DNA of 64,000 bases from Bradyrhizobium sp. 195 (GTDB lineage: Bacteria > Pseudomonadota > Alphaproteobacteria > Rhizobiales > Xanthobacteraceae), in NCBI RefSeq assembly GCF_023101665.1, contig NZ_CP082161.1:1550001-1614000 (forward strand), in the 5' to 3' direction. Numbering within the stretch: the first letter of the stretch is position 1; the number at the start of each line of letters is the position of its first letter. Under the pieces are notes generated by a model that did not search any database, was not told the DNA's origin, and saw nothing but the letters and a program-made list of their open reading frames with translations. A program made the translations under genes and the position numbers. Shown here in pieces: positions 1 to 9,925 of the stretch.

Positions 1-2
1 GC

Positions 3-756
3 GCGCCTGATGCCCGCGCGGCGCGGGCTCGCAAGCGCCGCATTAATCGTGGAGCACTGCCGCAGCATTTGCCGAGGATCGAGGTCGTCGTCGATGTCGA
101 CGACAGGACATGCCCCTGTTGCAAAGGCGAACTGCATCGGATCGGCGAGGATAGAAGCGAGCGGCTGGACATGGTGCCGGCGCAGTTCCGGGTGCTCGTC
201 ATCCGGCGGCCCAAATACGCCTGCCGATCGTGCGAAGACGGTGTCGTGCAGGCGCCTGCTCCGGCCCGGCTGATCGAGGGCGGATTGCCGACCGAGGCCA
301 CTATCGCCCAAGTGCTGGTATCCAAATATGCCGATCATCTGCCGCTGTACCGGCAGGCCCAGATTTACGCCCGCCAGGGCATCGATCTCGATCGTTCGAC
401 GTTGGCGGACTGGGTCGGCCATGCCGCCTGGCACCTGCGTCCGCTGCACGAGCGTCTGCTCGGCAAGCTCAGGCAGAGATCAAAACTGTTTGCCGACGAG
501 ACGACGATGCCGGTGCTCGATCCCGGCCGCGGCCGCACCAAGACCGGCCAGCTCTGGGCCTATGCCGCTGACGACCGGCCATGGGGCGGCGCCGATCCAC
601 CGGGCGTCGTCTATGTCTATGCACCCGACCGCAAGGCCGAGCGGCCGATCGCTCATCTCGACGGCTTCAAGGGGATCCTGCAGGTCGACGGCTATGCCGG
701 CTACCGCAAGCTCGCCGAGCGCGGCGACGTCCAGCTGGCGTTCTGCTGGGCGCACA
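3..756 (+). pseudogene. tnpC: IS66 transposase TnpC, 5' part (interrupted)
   Basis: The frame is open from the window edge, so the N-terminus is missing. It encodes the IS66 zinc-binding segment (CPCC and CRSC pairs) and the first two acidic residues of the DDE site (FADETT and LQVDGYAGY). The reading frame is lost directly after FCWAH, where the second IS66 inserted. The remainder of the protein resumes at 3363. It is a clean insertional knockout and not a decayed gene. Confidence 0.85.
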
Positions 757-834
757 GTATTCCTCCGTTGAGGGCCGCCTTGTTTGACGGACGCGAACGC
801 TGCAGGTCCTAGGGGTAATCCTAGGAGAAGCGCT

Positions 835-1236
835 ATGACGATTTCGAGGGCGGAGGTGATCACATCGGTCGAGCGGCGGCGCCGGTGGTCGCAGGATGAG
901 AAGGAACAGCTTGTTGCAGCATCGCTCGAGCCCGGAGCCAGTGTTTCCGAGGTGGCTCGCATGGCTGGCCTTCATGTAAGCCAGCTGTTCAGGTGGCGCA
1001 AAGAGCTTTGCAAGCACGGTGAAGCGAGTATAGCGCCGTTCGTGCCGGTCGAGATTGGGCCGTCTGTGCCGCCGCGGGAGGTGGCCGAAGCGCCGCTGAC
1101 GACGACGGCGGCGCGTCGACGGAAGAGCCTGGGCATTATCGAGATAGATCTTGGTAGCGGGCACCGCATCCGGGTCGATGGCGACGTTGATGGAGGCGCA
1201 CTACGTCGCGTCCTCGATGCTTTGGTACGCCGATGA
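835..1236 (+). CDS. tnpA: IS66 accessory protein TnpA
   Basis: The product is a 133-residue helix-turn-helix protein of the IS66 TnpA (IS3-orfA-like) type: the N-terminal half holds [14 protein letters not shown] followed by [20 protein letters not shown], and the C-terminal half is a small basic domain. The start at 835 is chosen over an upstream in-frame ATG because AGGAGAAGCGCT precedes it. Its stop overlaps the tnpB start (ATGA). It is required for IS66 transposition together with TnpB and TnpC. Confidence 0.85.
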   Translation: MTISRAEVITSVERRRRWSQDEKEQLVAASLEPGASVSEVARMAGLHVSQLFRWRKELCKHGEASIAPFVPVEIGPSVPPREVAEAPLTTTAARRRKSLGIIEIDLGSGHRIRVDGDVDGGALRRVLDALVRR

Positions 1237-1579
1237 TCCCGGTTCCGACGGGCGCACGAGTGTGGCTTGCGACAGGCTACACGGACATGCGCCGAGGCTT
1301 TCCGTCGCTGGCACTCCAGGTCCAGGAGGTGCTGCGCAAGGACCCGCTCAGCGGTCATCTGTTTGTCTTCCGCGGTCGCCGAAGCGATCTTGTGAAGGTG
1401 ATCTGGCACGATGGCCAGGGAGCATGCCTGTTCACCAAAAGACTGGAGAGAGGGCGGTTCATCTGGCCTTCGGTTGCGGGCGATGCAGTGACGATCTCGC
1501 GGCGCAGATGAGTTACCTGTTGTCCGGGATCGATTGGCGCAACCCTCAAGAAACCCAGCGTCCGGCGCGGGTCGGATAG
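1233..1579 (+). pseudogene. tnpB: IS66 TnpB, frameshifted
   Basis: The first 88 codons match the IS66 Orf2 family (MIPVP..., [36 protein letters not shown]). One base appears to be lost near 1495 (TCGCGGCGCAG where TCGCCGGCGCAG is expected), which gives a premature stop at 1511. The normal C-terminus, ending in SYLLSGIDWRNPQ, continues in the next frame to 1579. TnpB is essential in this family, so the inner IS66 is probably immobile unless the shift is a sequencing error. Confidence 0.8.
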
Positions 1580-1624
1580 CCGTTTTGGGTTTGAATCTGC
1601 TGCTTGATCTGATTCAATAGCTTC

Positions 1625-3277
1625 ATGATATCGAAGCCGGACGACCTTCCATCGGATCTTGTCAGTGCCCTGGCAGCGCTGCAGGCCGAGCGTGAGGCCC
1701 GGCTGCGAGCCGAGGCGGTGGCTGCCAGTGCGCGGGCGGAGCTGTCGGACAACGAGGCGCTGATCGCGCATCTCGAGCTGCGGATCGAGAAGCTCAAACG
1801 CGAACTGTACGGGCCGCGCTCCGAGCGCACGGCACGGCTGCTCGAGCAGCTGGAGTTGGAGCTCGAAGAACTCGTCACCACGGCGAGCGAGGATGAGCTT
1901 GCCGCGCAGGCCGCAGCGGCGAAGACGCAGAACGTCCGCCCCTTCATGCGCAAGCGGCCGGTACGCAAGCCATGGCCGGATGACATCGAACGCGAGCGCG
2001 TCGTCATTGAGGCTCCAACGAGCTGTGCCTGCTGCGGTGGATCGCGGCTGGCGAAGATCGGTGAAGATGTGACCAAGACGCTGGAGGAGATCCCGCGCCG
2101 CTTCAAGCTGATCGAGACCGTGCGCGAGAAGTTCACCTGTCGCGATTGCGAGAAGATCAGCCAGCCGCCCGCGCCGTTCCATGCCACACCGCGCGGCTTC
2201 ATCGGCCCACAATTGCTAGCGACGATCCTGTTCGACAAGTTTGGCATGCATATCCCGCTCAACCGCCAGAGTGCACGCTTCAAGGCCGAGGGGATCGACC
2301 TGCCGTTGTCGACGCTGGCCGACCAGGTCGGCCACGGGACCTTCGCTGTCATGCCGCTCTTCTACTTGATCGAACGCCATGTACTGGCTGCCGAGCGCCT
2401 GCATGGCGACGACACCACCATCCGTATCCTGGCGAAGGGCAAGTGCAAGACCGGGCGGATCTGGACATATGTGCGGGATGACCGGCCCTTCGCCGGGCGT
2501 GCGCCGCCGGCGGCGGTCTATTACGCCTCGAGCGACCGTCGAGGCGAGCACCCCCAGAAGCATCTGGCCGCCTTCGCCGGCATCCTGCAAGCCGATTGCT
2601 ACAACGGCTTCGAGCCGCTGTTCGACCCGCAAAAGAAAGCGATGCCGATCACACCGGCGTTTTGCCTGGCCCATGCGCGGCGGGGCTTCTTCGAGCTGGC
2701 TGACATCGAGAAAAATGCCCGGGAAGGTAAGAAGGGCAAACCGGTCTCTCCGATCGCGCTGGAGGCGGTCAGACGCCTCGATGCGTTGTTCGAGATCGAG
2801 CGCGCCATCAACGGCTGCGGCGCCGACGAGCGGCGCGCCATGCGCCAGGAAAAGAGCAAGCCGCTGCTCGAGGACATGCACGCCTGGTTGCTGCGTGTGC
2901 GCGAAACCCTCTCGCGCTCCTCCGAGGTCCTGAAGCCCATGAATTACATGCTCAGGCGCTGGGCCGACTTTGCCCGCTTCCTCGACGATGGCAGGATCTG
3001 CTTGACCAACAATTGTGCTGAGCGCGCATTGAGAGGCATCGCCTTGGGAAGGCGCAACTGGACCTTCGCCGGCAGCCAGCGTGGCGCCGACCGTGCCGCC
3101 ATCATGCTGACGATGATCACGACCTGTCGCCTCAACGACGTCGATCCCAAGGCCTGGCTCGCCGATATCGTCGCCCGTATCGCCGATCTTCCCGCGTCGC
3201 GTCTGCACGAACTGCTGCCCTGGAAATGGAAGCTCCCGCGCCAAGCCGACGAACCCAACGATCAGCAAGCTGCCTAA
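1625..3277 (+). CDS. tnpC: IS66 transposase TnpC
   Basis: This is a full-length 550-residue DDE transposase. Residues 1-110 form a charged coiled-coil region. Next come the zinc-binding segment (CACC, CRDC) and the catalytic domain with HGDDTT, LQADCYNGF and NNCAERALRGIALG holding the three acidic residues. It is related to, but clearly different from, the host IS66 transposase that it interrupts, so the nested elements are two different IS66 types and not a duplication. Confidence 0.92.
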   Translation: MISKPDDLPSDLVSALAALQAEREARLRAEAVAASARAELSDNEALIAHLELRIEKLKRELYGPRSERTARLLEQLELELEELVTTASEDELAAQAAAAKTQNVRPFMRKRPVRKPWPDDIERERVVIEAPTSCACCGGSRLAKIGEDVTKTLEEIPRRFKLIETVREKFTCRDCEKISQPPAPFHATPRGFIGPQLLATILFDKFGMHIPLNRQSARFKAEGIDLPLSTLADQVGHGTFAVMPLFYLIERHVLAAERLHGDDTTIRILAKGKCKTGRIWTYVRDDRPFAGRAPPAAVYYASSDRRGEHPQKHLAAFAGILQADCYNGFEPLFDPQKKAMPITPAFCLAHARRGFFELADIEKNAREGKKGKPVSPIALEAVRRLDALFEIERAINGCGADERRAMRQEKSKPLLEDMHAWLLRVRETLSRSSEVLKPMNYMLRRWADFARFLDDGRICLTNNCAERALRGIALGRRNWTFAGSQRGADRAAIMLTMITTCRLNDVDPKAWLADIVARIADLPASRLHELLPWKWKLPRQADEPNDQQAA

Positions 3278-3362
3278 CCTTCACGCAGCGCCATCATAGC
3301 CGACCCGGCCCCCGCGCGCATGTGTCAATCGGGCGGCCTTCGTCGCATGCGTACGGCGCACA

Positions 3363-3928
3363 TGCGGCGCAACTTCTATGAACTTGCCACCCCTGGCCCG
3401 GCGCCCATTGCGAGCGAGGCGCTCAAGCGCATTGCCGAGTTTTACGCCATCGAGAAGGACATCCGTGGTCGCAGCGCCGAGGAGCGGCGTCTCATCCGGC
3501 AGCAGAAAAGCCAGCCACTCGCCAACGCATTCGAGCAGTGGCTGCGCGCAAAACTCGGTCTGATCAGCCAGAAGGGCAAGCTTGCGGAGGCTATCCGCTA
3601 TGCTCTCTCGCGCTGGGAGGGACTGACGCGCTTCATCGATGATGGCCGTATCGAGCTCGACAACAATGCCTTCGAACGCTCGATCCGTCCGATCGCGCTC
3701 AATCGGAAAAATGCGCTGTTCGCGGGCTCCGACGGTGGCGCCGAGCATTGGGCCGCTATCTCGTCTCTGATCGAAACGTGCAAGCTGAACGACGTCGACC
3801 CACTCGCTTACCTCACCGACGTCCTCACCAGGATCGTCAACAGCCATCCGAACAGCGAGATCGACCAGTTGCTTCCCTGGCCTACCACCGTCAAGACTTC
3901 AAAGCCGTGGCCTGAAAACGACGCTTAC
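3363..3928 (+). pseudogene. tnpC: IS66 transposase TnpC, 3' part (interrupted)
   Basis: This is the continuation of the gene at 3-756. It opens with MRRNFYELATPG, contains DDGRIELDNNAFERSIRP with the third catalytic acid, and reaches the element end at 3928. The open frame then runs past the IS boundary into the RpiR remnant and stops at 4036, so the native C-terminus may have been altered. Confidence 0.82.
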
Positions 3929-4325
3929 GTTTGTGCGACAAAATGCAGGCCCTCAAGCTCACTCACAGGCGCAGCGAAGCTATCGGTACCCCCGATTGCG
4001 CCGCCTGCTCCGCGAGCCGATGTACCACTCGATTGAAGGACGCAAAGGTTACCGCCACAAACGCATGCCGGGCAAGAGGTCCTCCAGAACACTTTCAGGT
4101 GCTCCTCCCGGGCTATCTAACAGGATCATGTTTGGCCGCGCCTTTCGCAAGGCATATGCCAATGTATAAGCTGGAGTAAATGTAGTCCTCCTGCCACAAA
4201 CAAATACCTTTCGCGCATTTGCCAGATGACCGACTGCTTCGGTCAGCTTTTCCTCAGAGAGATGCGCACGAACTCGTCTTACAACATCGAGTTCCGCCGG
4301 AATCCGAGAAAGCTCTTCAATCCAT
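3929..4325 (-). pseudogene. RpiR-family regulator, truncated third copy
   Basis: On the minus strand this stretch matches the central and C-terminal coding part of the RpiR genes at 46379-47350 and 58278-59249 over about 390 bases, for example AAGGCGCGGCCAAAC and the SIS-domain segment around it. It carries a 16-base deletion and several substitutions. The C-terminal end is cut by the outer IS66 and the N-terminal part is absent beyond about 4325. It is older than the other two copies, which are nearly identical to each other. Confidence 0.8.
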
Positions 4326-4571
4326 TAATGAGCTTTCATCCCATGATGCTGCGCTAACGAGCAGCTCATGGGATTTAGGCTGCGAGTCATACTCAACGTC
4401 GATAAAGCTCGATCTGCATCTATCCGGTGGGCCTCGCGATCGGTAGCTCGCGTTATCAGCAAGATTTGTAACTGGTTGTATACTGACAGTTAACAGGGCG
4501 TGCAATTTATTTGGTCTCTCCATCTTGTGGCGGTGATCGGAATGCCGTTCGGATCCACGCATGCCGCCAAG

Positions 4572-5345
4572 TCAACCCGACCCAAGATAATCCATTCGTC
4601 CGCCGTCTACGACCAGCATCTGAGCTGTCAGCCAGCCTGCCTCAGGAGCTGCCAAGAAAGCTACGGCATTCGCAACATCATCGGGCTCCCCAATCCGCCC
4701 TAAGATGGTCCGCTCGCGGACGTGCTTCTCAATCGAATCCCATGGTTGGCCGTGAATTCGTCCTCGCGTCATGTCTGTGCGGATGAAGCCTGGCGCAACG
4801 GCGTTTACGGTAATACCATGGCTCCCCAACTCCATAGCGAACCGCCGAGTCAGAATCAGCGCCTCTGCTTTAGTAGCAGCATAGAACGCGTTTCCGGCGA
4901 GCGTTGACCCAATCGCGGCGACTGATGTTATATTAATAATCCGGCCATATCGACCTGCACGCATGCTCGCCATTACGGCGCGAGTTGTGTGAACAATGCC
5001 GTCTGCATTGACTCGACGCATGGAGTCAAACTTGTTGCAGTCAACGGTGTCGAGCGTCGCCTGATACAGCACACCGGCGTTGTTTACGAGGATCGTAACC
5101 GGACCGAGCTCCGTCTCCGTCTGCTCGATCGTCGCCTGAACCGATGCAACATCTGTCACGTCCGCGCACACGACCATCACCCGACCACCAGAAGCCCTAA
5201 TCTCCGTCGCAACGTATTCCGCCGCGTCGGCACGCTCTGTATAGGTTACACACACGGCAGCTCCCCGGCTAGCCAGCAAGAGCGCGATTGCTCGTCCGAT
5301 ACCCCTGGAACCGCCTGTGACCACAGCCACTTGATTTGCCCACAT
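4572..5345 (-). CDS. SDR-family NAD(P)-dependent oxidoreductase (FabG-like)
   Basis: This 257-residue classical short-chain dehydrogenase is complete. The Rossmann glycine motif TGGSRGIG is at residues 10-17, NNAG at 88-91, the catalytic Ser near 141, and YxxxK as Tyr155/Lys159. The family reduces 3-oxo groups or oxidises secondary alcohols in the cytosol; the substrate cannot be read from the sequence. TAGGA lies 8 bases before the ATG. It shares its strand with the hydrolase at 6267 but is about 0.9 kb away from it. With the nearby oxoamine synthase it could act as the ketone reductase of the same pathway (inference). Confidence 0.9.
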   Translation of the reverse strand: MWANQVAVVTGGSRGIGRAIALLLASRGAAVCVTYTERADAAEYVATEIRASGGRVMVVCADVTDVASVQATIEQTETELGPVTILVNNAGVLYQATLDTVDCNKFDSMRRVNADGIVHTTRAVMASMRAGRYGRIINITSVAAIGSTLAGNAFYAATKAEALILTRRFAMELGSHGITVNAVAPGFIRTDMTRGRIHGQPWDSIEKHVRERTILGRIGEPDDVANAVAFLAAPEAGWLTAQMLVVDGGRMDYLGSG

Positions 5346-6266
5346 TGTATATATCCTATAATCGTAATGTGCCTCGGTGGAGCGCCAAAGTAAGCGGATT
5401 CCATCAGAAATGAGCCCGGCCTATTTATGCGGCAAGCTCGGCCTCAGACCGGCAATCATGATGGAGTGCCGAAGCGACTTGGCAGGCCTGCGCGCCGGCA
5501 CCTGGGTCCTCGAGGCACCAGCGTCGAACGAGCGGTTTACGGGCGCTAAAGCAACTCATCATGTTGTGTCCCCAATCAAGCCGACCGACATCAAGGCTCC
5601 CTGTGGTAACAGCTTGTGCAATTGAGCTTCGAGGCGACGAGCCTCCGGCGCAGCCGCCAATGGCAGTTAGCCAGCGATTGTTTGGAATGGCGATTGTGCT
5701 CAACGTGCGGGAGCCCCGAGGCGGCAGTTCATGAATGCGTTTGGGTCCGCGCGACCCTGCAGGCGCAGTCACGTTGGCGAGTATAGCCCAGGCGCCGTAT
5801 CGTCCTCCGCGGCTGTGGCGTGAGAGTGTAGATTTCAGCCGGTCGTCGACCGAGCATTTAGCGCACGGAGATCGGTATCGCGCGACGGAGTTCTGTGGAC
5901 GAATGTCCGCATTATCGATCACGAGGCCGATTAAGCTATTCTCGATAAAGGCCTTCGTCGCTCGCTCGAAAAAGCACATCCCCACGAGGAGGAGCTGAAT
6001 TGGCGTTGATCTTTGCGCCAGCCTCGGCATGGTCCTGGTGCGGGTCATAGCGTCTGCGCTATCAATCGTTAGGCACATTGCTAACTCAATGATCCTCGAA
6101 CCGCCTCGCCGATCAACCCACATCGACCAGCACGAATGAGAAAGAACCGCACCCTCATGCGCGGCTAACTTTAGTGATGGGGCGCTCCGGCAATTAGGGA
6201 TGTCGGCCTGCTCATTTGGGCTCTCGGTCGCGCCGGCCGCGCGCAGGTGGATCATCTGGTGCCTGA
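5346..6266. other. Non-coding or decayed stretch between SDR and hydrolase
   Basis: No convincing gene was found. A 276-codon open frame on the minus strand (5425-6255) has a composition and sequence unlike any family I know. A short piece in another minus frame, ending LLPQGALMSVGLIGDTT near 5575, looks protein-like, so this may be the remains of a gene from an unknown family. Confidence 0.4.
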
Positions 6267-7256
6267 CTACGTGGCTATCTCGTCGCCGGCAAAGAATCGG
6301 CGAGGGTTGTCCTCCAAGATCGAGTCAATGTCCGCCTGGCTCACACCCCGCGCGCGCAGCATCGGAATGAAGTCGGTGAACATGTAGCTGTAGGCCTGGT
6401 AGAGCCCTTGCGACTTCAGGTATTCAACTTTTGCTGTATACTCCGGGGTAGCATGGAAGCTGAACTTGCCGAGTCTGGCGCAGAAGCGGTCCATACTCAT
6501 CATGAGCTGCGCGCGAAAGCCATCGCGCACGAGCTTCACCAAGTTGTCTGCGCGTATCTCGTCCGTCCGATAGTAGAACATCCCGATTTGATCGAAACCT
6601 ATATAAGAGCCAGCGTCTACAATGCGGCGATGGTAAGCCGGATCATCATTGCAGCAACTATGGCCGATGAGACAGTGACGGGCAGCAATGCCGGCTTCGG
6701 CGAACAGCTGCTGTTGTTCCGGTCCCTGACAGCCCATTGTGGTGTGGGTAATGATCGGCACGCCAGTCGCTTTTTGTGCGATGCAAGCGGCTGAGACGAA
6801 TCTCATTTCTTGTTCTGCGATCGTGGGCGCGCCCGTTGAGACCTTGATTGCGCCTGCCTTCACACCAGTGTCTCCGATCCCATTAGTGATCTCGCTGACG
6901 TAAAGCTCGGCTATTTCATCAACGCTACGTGCGCGCCAATAGCTTGGAAGCCCCATTTTCTCATAGTAAAAACCAGTTGTGCAGACGATTTGCATGCCGG
7001 ATTGTTCGGAGATCTCCTTCATCAATGTGACGTCGCGGCCTAGTTCAATGGGACACGGGTCGACCAAGGTGCGCACGCCGTGCTCGGAGCGCAATTTCAA
7101 CAGCCGCAGGACCGCGTCTTTAGTAAATTCCGCGCAGTCGAATTTGGCGAGCGGATCGAATGCGGCGCCGGGAAAGGCAATGAAAAGATGCTCATGCATC
7201 AGAGTTCGACCTAGGCGCTCCGCGGGGATCGGCCCTGTCACCGTCTGCACCATCAT
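6267..7256 (-). CDS. Phosphotriesterase-family metal hydrolase
   Basis: The 329-residue protein has the full metal-ligand set of the amidohydrolase-superfamily phosphotriesterase family: HEH at 21-23, the bridging lysine in GAIKVST (Lys138), His171, His199 in IGHS, and Asp256 in SMDRFC. The C-terminus NPRRFF is also typical. Members hydrolyse phosphotriesters or lactones, including acyl-homoserine lactones; which applies here is unknown. The start at 7256 is preferred over an upstream ATG at 7295 because AGGAGAAG precedes it. It is divergent from the oxoamine synthase at 8047, with a dyad-rich spacer between. Confidence 0.88.
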   Translation of the reverse strand: MMVQTVTGPIPAERLGRTLMHEHLFIAFPGAAFDPLAKFDCAEFTKDAVLRLLKLRSEHGVRTLVDPCPIELGRDVTLMKEISEQSGMQIVCTTGFYYEKMGLPSYWRARSVDEIAELYVSEITNGIGDTGVKAGAIKVSTGAPTIAEQEMRFVSAACIAQKATGVPIITHTTMGCQGPEQQQLFAEAGIAARHCLIGHSCCNDDPAYHRRIVDAGSYIGFDQIGMFYYRTDEIRADNLVKLVRDGFRAQLMMSMDRFCARLGKFSFHATPEYTAKVEYLKSQGLYQAYSYMFTDFIPMLRARGVSQADIDSILEDNPRRFFAGDEIAT

Positions 7257-7478
7257 GTATCGCTTCTCCTCGCGCCTTGTTGAACTGAGTTGCATCGCTC
7301 AGGCAGCGTTGCCCATTGTTGGAACAGTGGGAAGTAGGTGGCTACTGCCGCCTAGAAGCAATCGACAATTGTTGTGATCGGCCCGGGCCGCTCGCGCATC
7401 TCAGAGAGTCATACGATTGAGATTCGTCACTCGTTCTGCAAGCACTAATCGTGAGCGTGTCAGACGATTAATGTATCT

Positions 7479-7502
7479 GCAACTACAATCTTTTGTAGTT
7501 GC
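7479..7502. promoter_or_regulatory. Perfect 10-bp inverted repeat in the divergent spacer
   Basis: GCAACTACAA and TTGTAGTTGC form a perfect dyad around the loop TCTT. It lies about 220 bases upstream of the hydrolase start and about 550 upstream of the synthase. There is no T-run on either side long enough for a clear terminator, so an operator is as likely as a hairpin in RNA. Confidence 0.5.
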
Positions 7503-7595
7503 GCGCTCATGCGCGGCGTCGCGACAGCTATCCATTCTACGATTGTTGTTGCGACCCGCTCTACAAAGCGGATTTGTGTGCCCGCTGCCGATCTG

Positions 7596-7617
7596 ACGTA
7601 GCTTAACGTTGCTACGT
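7596..7617. promoter_or_regulatory. Second dyad in the divergent spacer
   Basis: ACGTAGC and GCTACGT are perfect 7-bp arms around TTAACGTT. A smaller dyad, CCGCT-CTACAA-AGCGG, lies about 40 bases upstream. Their position between two divergent genes suggests regulator binding sites; no regulator gene is adjacent. Confidence 0.4.
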
Positions 7618-8046
7618 CTGTGATCGTGTTTTGGCGGACGTTTCGCTGACCGATGCAAAAGTTCAGTAATATTTGCTTTTGTGGTGCGGCGCCTTCCAGC
7701 GCCGCTCTCCAGGTGCAACCTAGGGACAGGGGCGATGAGCGAGCACGGACGATGCATGGTGGGACGCGTGTGTCTGAGTCCTCTCGTCAAGCGCAAGGGA
7801 ATCGTTCTCGTAATTCTTTTGCCAAGCTCGTCCGGCGGGCAAGTTAGATGTCGAGGACTAGCAACTCGTGTAGTTTTCTATCCCGCCTGTTCAATCTGGT
7901 AGCTGTCAAGGCGCCCTTGCCCATGACTATTGTGTTTCAGCTAAAGCACCATGCAGAGCCGGCAGCTTTGTAGATGCGCATCTATGCACTCGCACAGCCC
8001 TTTGCGGACGCTACGCATGTCAGGCCCAAACCAAAGTGGACAACAG

Positions 8047-9306
8047 ATGAAGCACCGCGTCTCCGACTATCGTGCCGGAAACTTTCGCAATACTCACTAC
8101 GTTATTGATCGGAGCCGGGCTTATTTCGATGCGGCCTACGAGGCTGATCTCATGGGTATACAGGGACGCTCTACGATCCGGCGCGTCTTTGCTCTTGGTA
8201 CAGGACCACTTGATGATCGACCGCAGATAGTAGATTTTGTGCGGTGCTCCTATCTGGGTCTCGACAATCATCCGACAGTTGTCGCGGGCGCCATCGACGC
8301 CATCGAAGCGCATCATTCGCTACACTGGTCATGTGCGCGCACTCGCCTTAATTTTGATCTTCTGGTAGAGCTTGAGGAGACCCTATCGGAGTTGTTCGGC
8401 GCTCGCGTGCTGGCATTTTCAACTGTTATGCTGGCCAATTTAAGCGCAATGCCACTCCTCGCTTCCGGCCAATTAACGTCGGGGACGAAGCCTGTCGTCG
8501 TGTACGATCGCTTAGCCCACATATCGCTTGCCTATCACAAGCCCGTGGTCGCTGACGAAACCCAGGTGAAAACGATCGCCCACAACGACATCAACGCGCT
8601 CGAGGAACTGTGCCGTGAATATCCAGCCGTTGCCTATGTATGCGATGGCGTCTACTCCATGGGAGGCAATGCACCTGTCCAAGATTTGCGCCGGCTCCAG
8701 GAGCGCTATGGACTGTTTCTTTATATCGACGATGCTCACGGCATCTCATTGTTTGGAGACCAGGGACAAGGATTTGCTCGCTCTCACTTTCCTCAGGAGC
8801 TCGGTGAGCGTACGATCATAGCAGCCTCCCTGGGGAAGGGATTCGGTGCTTCTGGCGGAATGTTGATGCTTGGAACTAAGCACCAGGAGGCTCTGTTTCG
8901 CCGGTATGGCATTGCCTACGCGTTCTCCGCCGCGCCAAATCTGGCGGCTGTCGGGGCGGCGCTTGGCTCTTGTAAAATCCATCGCTCCGCAGAACTGAAC
9001 GAACGGCAAACACGGTTAGCGAGACGAATAGAAATGTTTGACGATCTTATCCCGACTGTTGAGCGAGGCAATTCGCTTCCGATCAGAATGATCACAACTG
9101 GATCGGAGGCGAAAGCCATCGAAGTTGCCAAAGAGGTTCTCAATGCTGGATTCTATACCTCGGTGACATTCTTCCCGACAGTGGCGCAAGGAAAGGCAGG
9201 GATTCGAGTATGCATTACGGCCGATCATGACGTTCGCGACATAGAGCAGCTGTGCGACTGCATCTTGCGAATGCAGCCGTCACAAGAAACGACAAACCGA
9301 GCTTAA
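8047..9306 (+). CDS. PLP-dependent alpha-oxoamine synthase (BioF/KBL/CqsA-like)
   Basis: The product (419 residues from this start) is a fold-type-I PLP enzyme of the alpha-oxoamine synthase family, which condenses an amino acid with an acyl-CoA. The PLP-binding IDDAHG is at 227-232 and the Schiff-base lysine is Lys264 in SLGKGFGASGG. The segment RLAHISL followed by CDGVYSMGGNAPV resembles the autoinducer synthase CqsA as well as BioF. No other biotin gene is near, so a role in making an amino- or hydroxyketone is more likely than biotin synthesis (inference). The start is uncertain: in-frame ATGs also occur at 7951 and 8017; GGA lies 6 bases before 8047. Confidence 0.85.
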   Translation: MKHRVSDYRAGNFRNTHYVIDRSRAYFDAAYEADLMGIQGRSTIRRVFALGTGPLDDRPQIVDFVRCSYLGLDNHPTVVAGAIDAIEAHHSLHWSCARTRLNFDLLVELEETLSELFGARVLAFSTVMLANLSAMPLLASGQLTSGTKPVVVYDRLAHISLAYHKPVVADETQVKTIAHNDINALEELCREYPAVAYVCDGVYSMGGNAPVQDLRRLQERYGLFLYIDDAHGISLFGDQGQGFARSHFPQELGERTIIAASLGKGFGASGGMLMLGTKHQEALFRRYGIAYAFSAAPNLAAVGAALGSCKIHRSAELNERQTRLARRIEMFDDLIPTVERGNSLPIRMITTGSEAKAIEVAKEVLNAGFYTSVTFFPTVAQGKAGIRVCITADHDVRDIEQLCDCILRMQPSQETTNRA

Positions 9307-9925
9307 CGCCTGCGCGCCGGGCCCGATTGACCGGGAATGCTAGTTTCGAATCTTGGAAAGACATCGATTCAAACGCCTTCTTGAGCCAACCGCCTTGGCA
9401 GGTTAGCGTTGGTCGTTAATGATTGGCGCATCAACAAGTAAGTCACGTACGACGATTCGGATCTTTACTATCTACCGATTCATACCGCTGGTTCGTGGCA
9501 AAAACGATGTTGACTCTGCTCCATTGCATTGCCTCCGCATGGGATCCGCTAGCCCAAGTCTGGATAAGCATTCGTTGTGGCATCTGGAACGATCAGCATG
9601 TTGTCAGCAATATGCAAGCCGTTTGCGGAATCTGGCACAAGCCAAGCGCTACGAGTGTTACGAGCGAGATCAGTAAATTCCGCAGGGAAATGATCCTGCC
9701 GACCGTGTCGGATGTCTGGCACATGAGTGCCAAAGTAAACATTGATACCGGCGAGCGGTGTACGCCGCTGATATCAAAAGGGGTCAATCGTGAGTGGCTA
9801 AAAGTAAACGCACGGTTGCTGGTCCCGTACGATCCTAAAGCTCGCGGCCGCTGCAGAGCCGCCGGCAGAAAGCGCCAAGCTGACCCAGGTTTTGTCGCGC
9901 CCTGAGCCTTGCAATTGGAGTGCGG
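9307..9925. other. Intergenic, no gene seen
   Basis: Open frames here have no recognisable content and no good ribosome binding site. The stretch separates the oxoamine synthase from a sigma-54 promoter. I looked for NifA sites (TGT-N10-ACA) and found only a near miss, TGT-N10-ACG near 9574. Confidence 0.5.

Larger units (their letters stand above)
757..3354 (+). mobile_element. Inner IS66-family element with 8-bp target duplication
   Basis: The 2598-bp element is flanked by the direct repeat GGCGCACA at 749-756 and 3355-3362. Its imperfect terminal repeats start GTA and share a GGCCGCC core about 17 bases in. It holds the standard tnpA-tnpB-tnpC order. Removing it and one copy of the repeat rejoins the host IS66 tnpC frame at FCWAH / MRRNFYEL, which proves the insertion order. 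Confidence 0.92.
1..3928 (+). mobile_element. Outer IS66-family element, right part, split by a second IS66
   Basis: The right terminus reads inwards as GTAAGCGTCGTTTTCAGG, a typical IS66 end, and stops at 3928. The left end lies before the window. The element carries a tnpC gene cut in two by the element at 757-3354. The bases after 3928 resume a gene related to the RpiR regulators at 46.4 and 58.3 kb, so this IS had inserted into a third copy of that regulator. The expected 8-bp target duplication on the right would be GTTTGTGC (3929-3936); its partner is outside the window. Confidence 0.8.

Noticed and set aside
5425..6255. A 276-codon open frame on the minus strand
   Set aside because: No family resemblance, no ribosome binding site and unusual composition; long chance frames are common at this G+C content.
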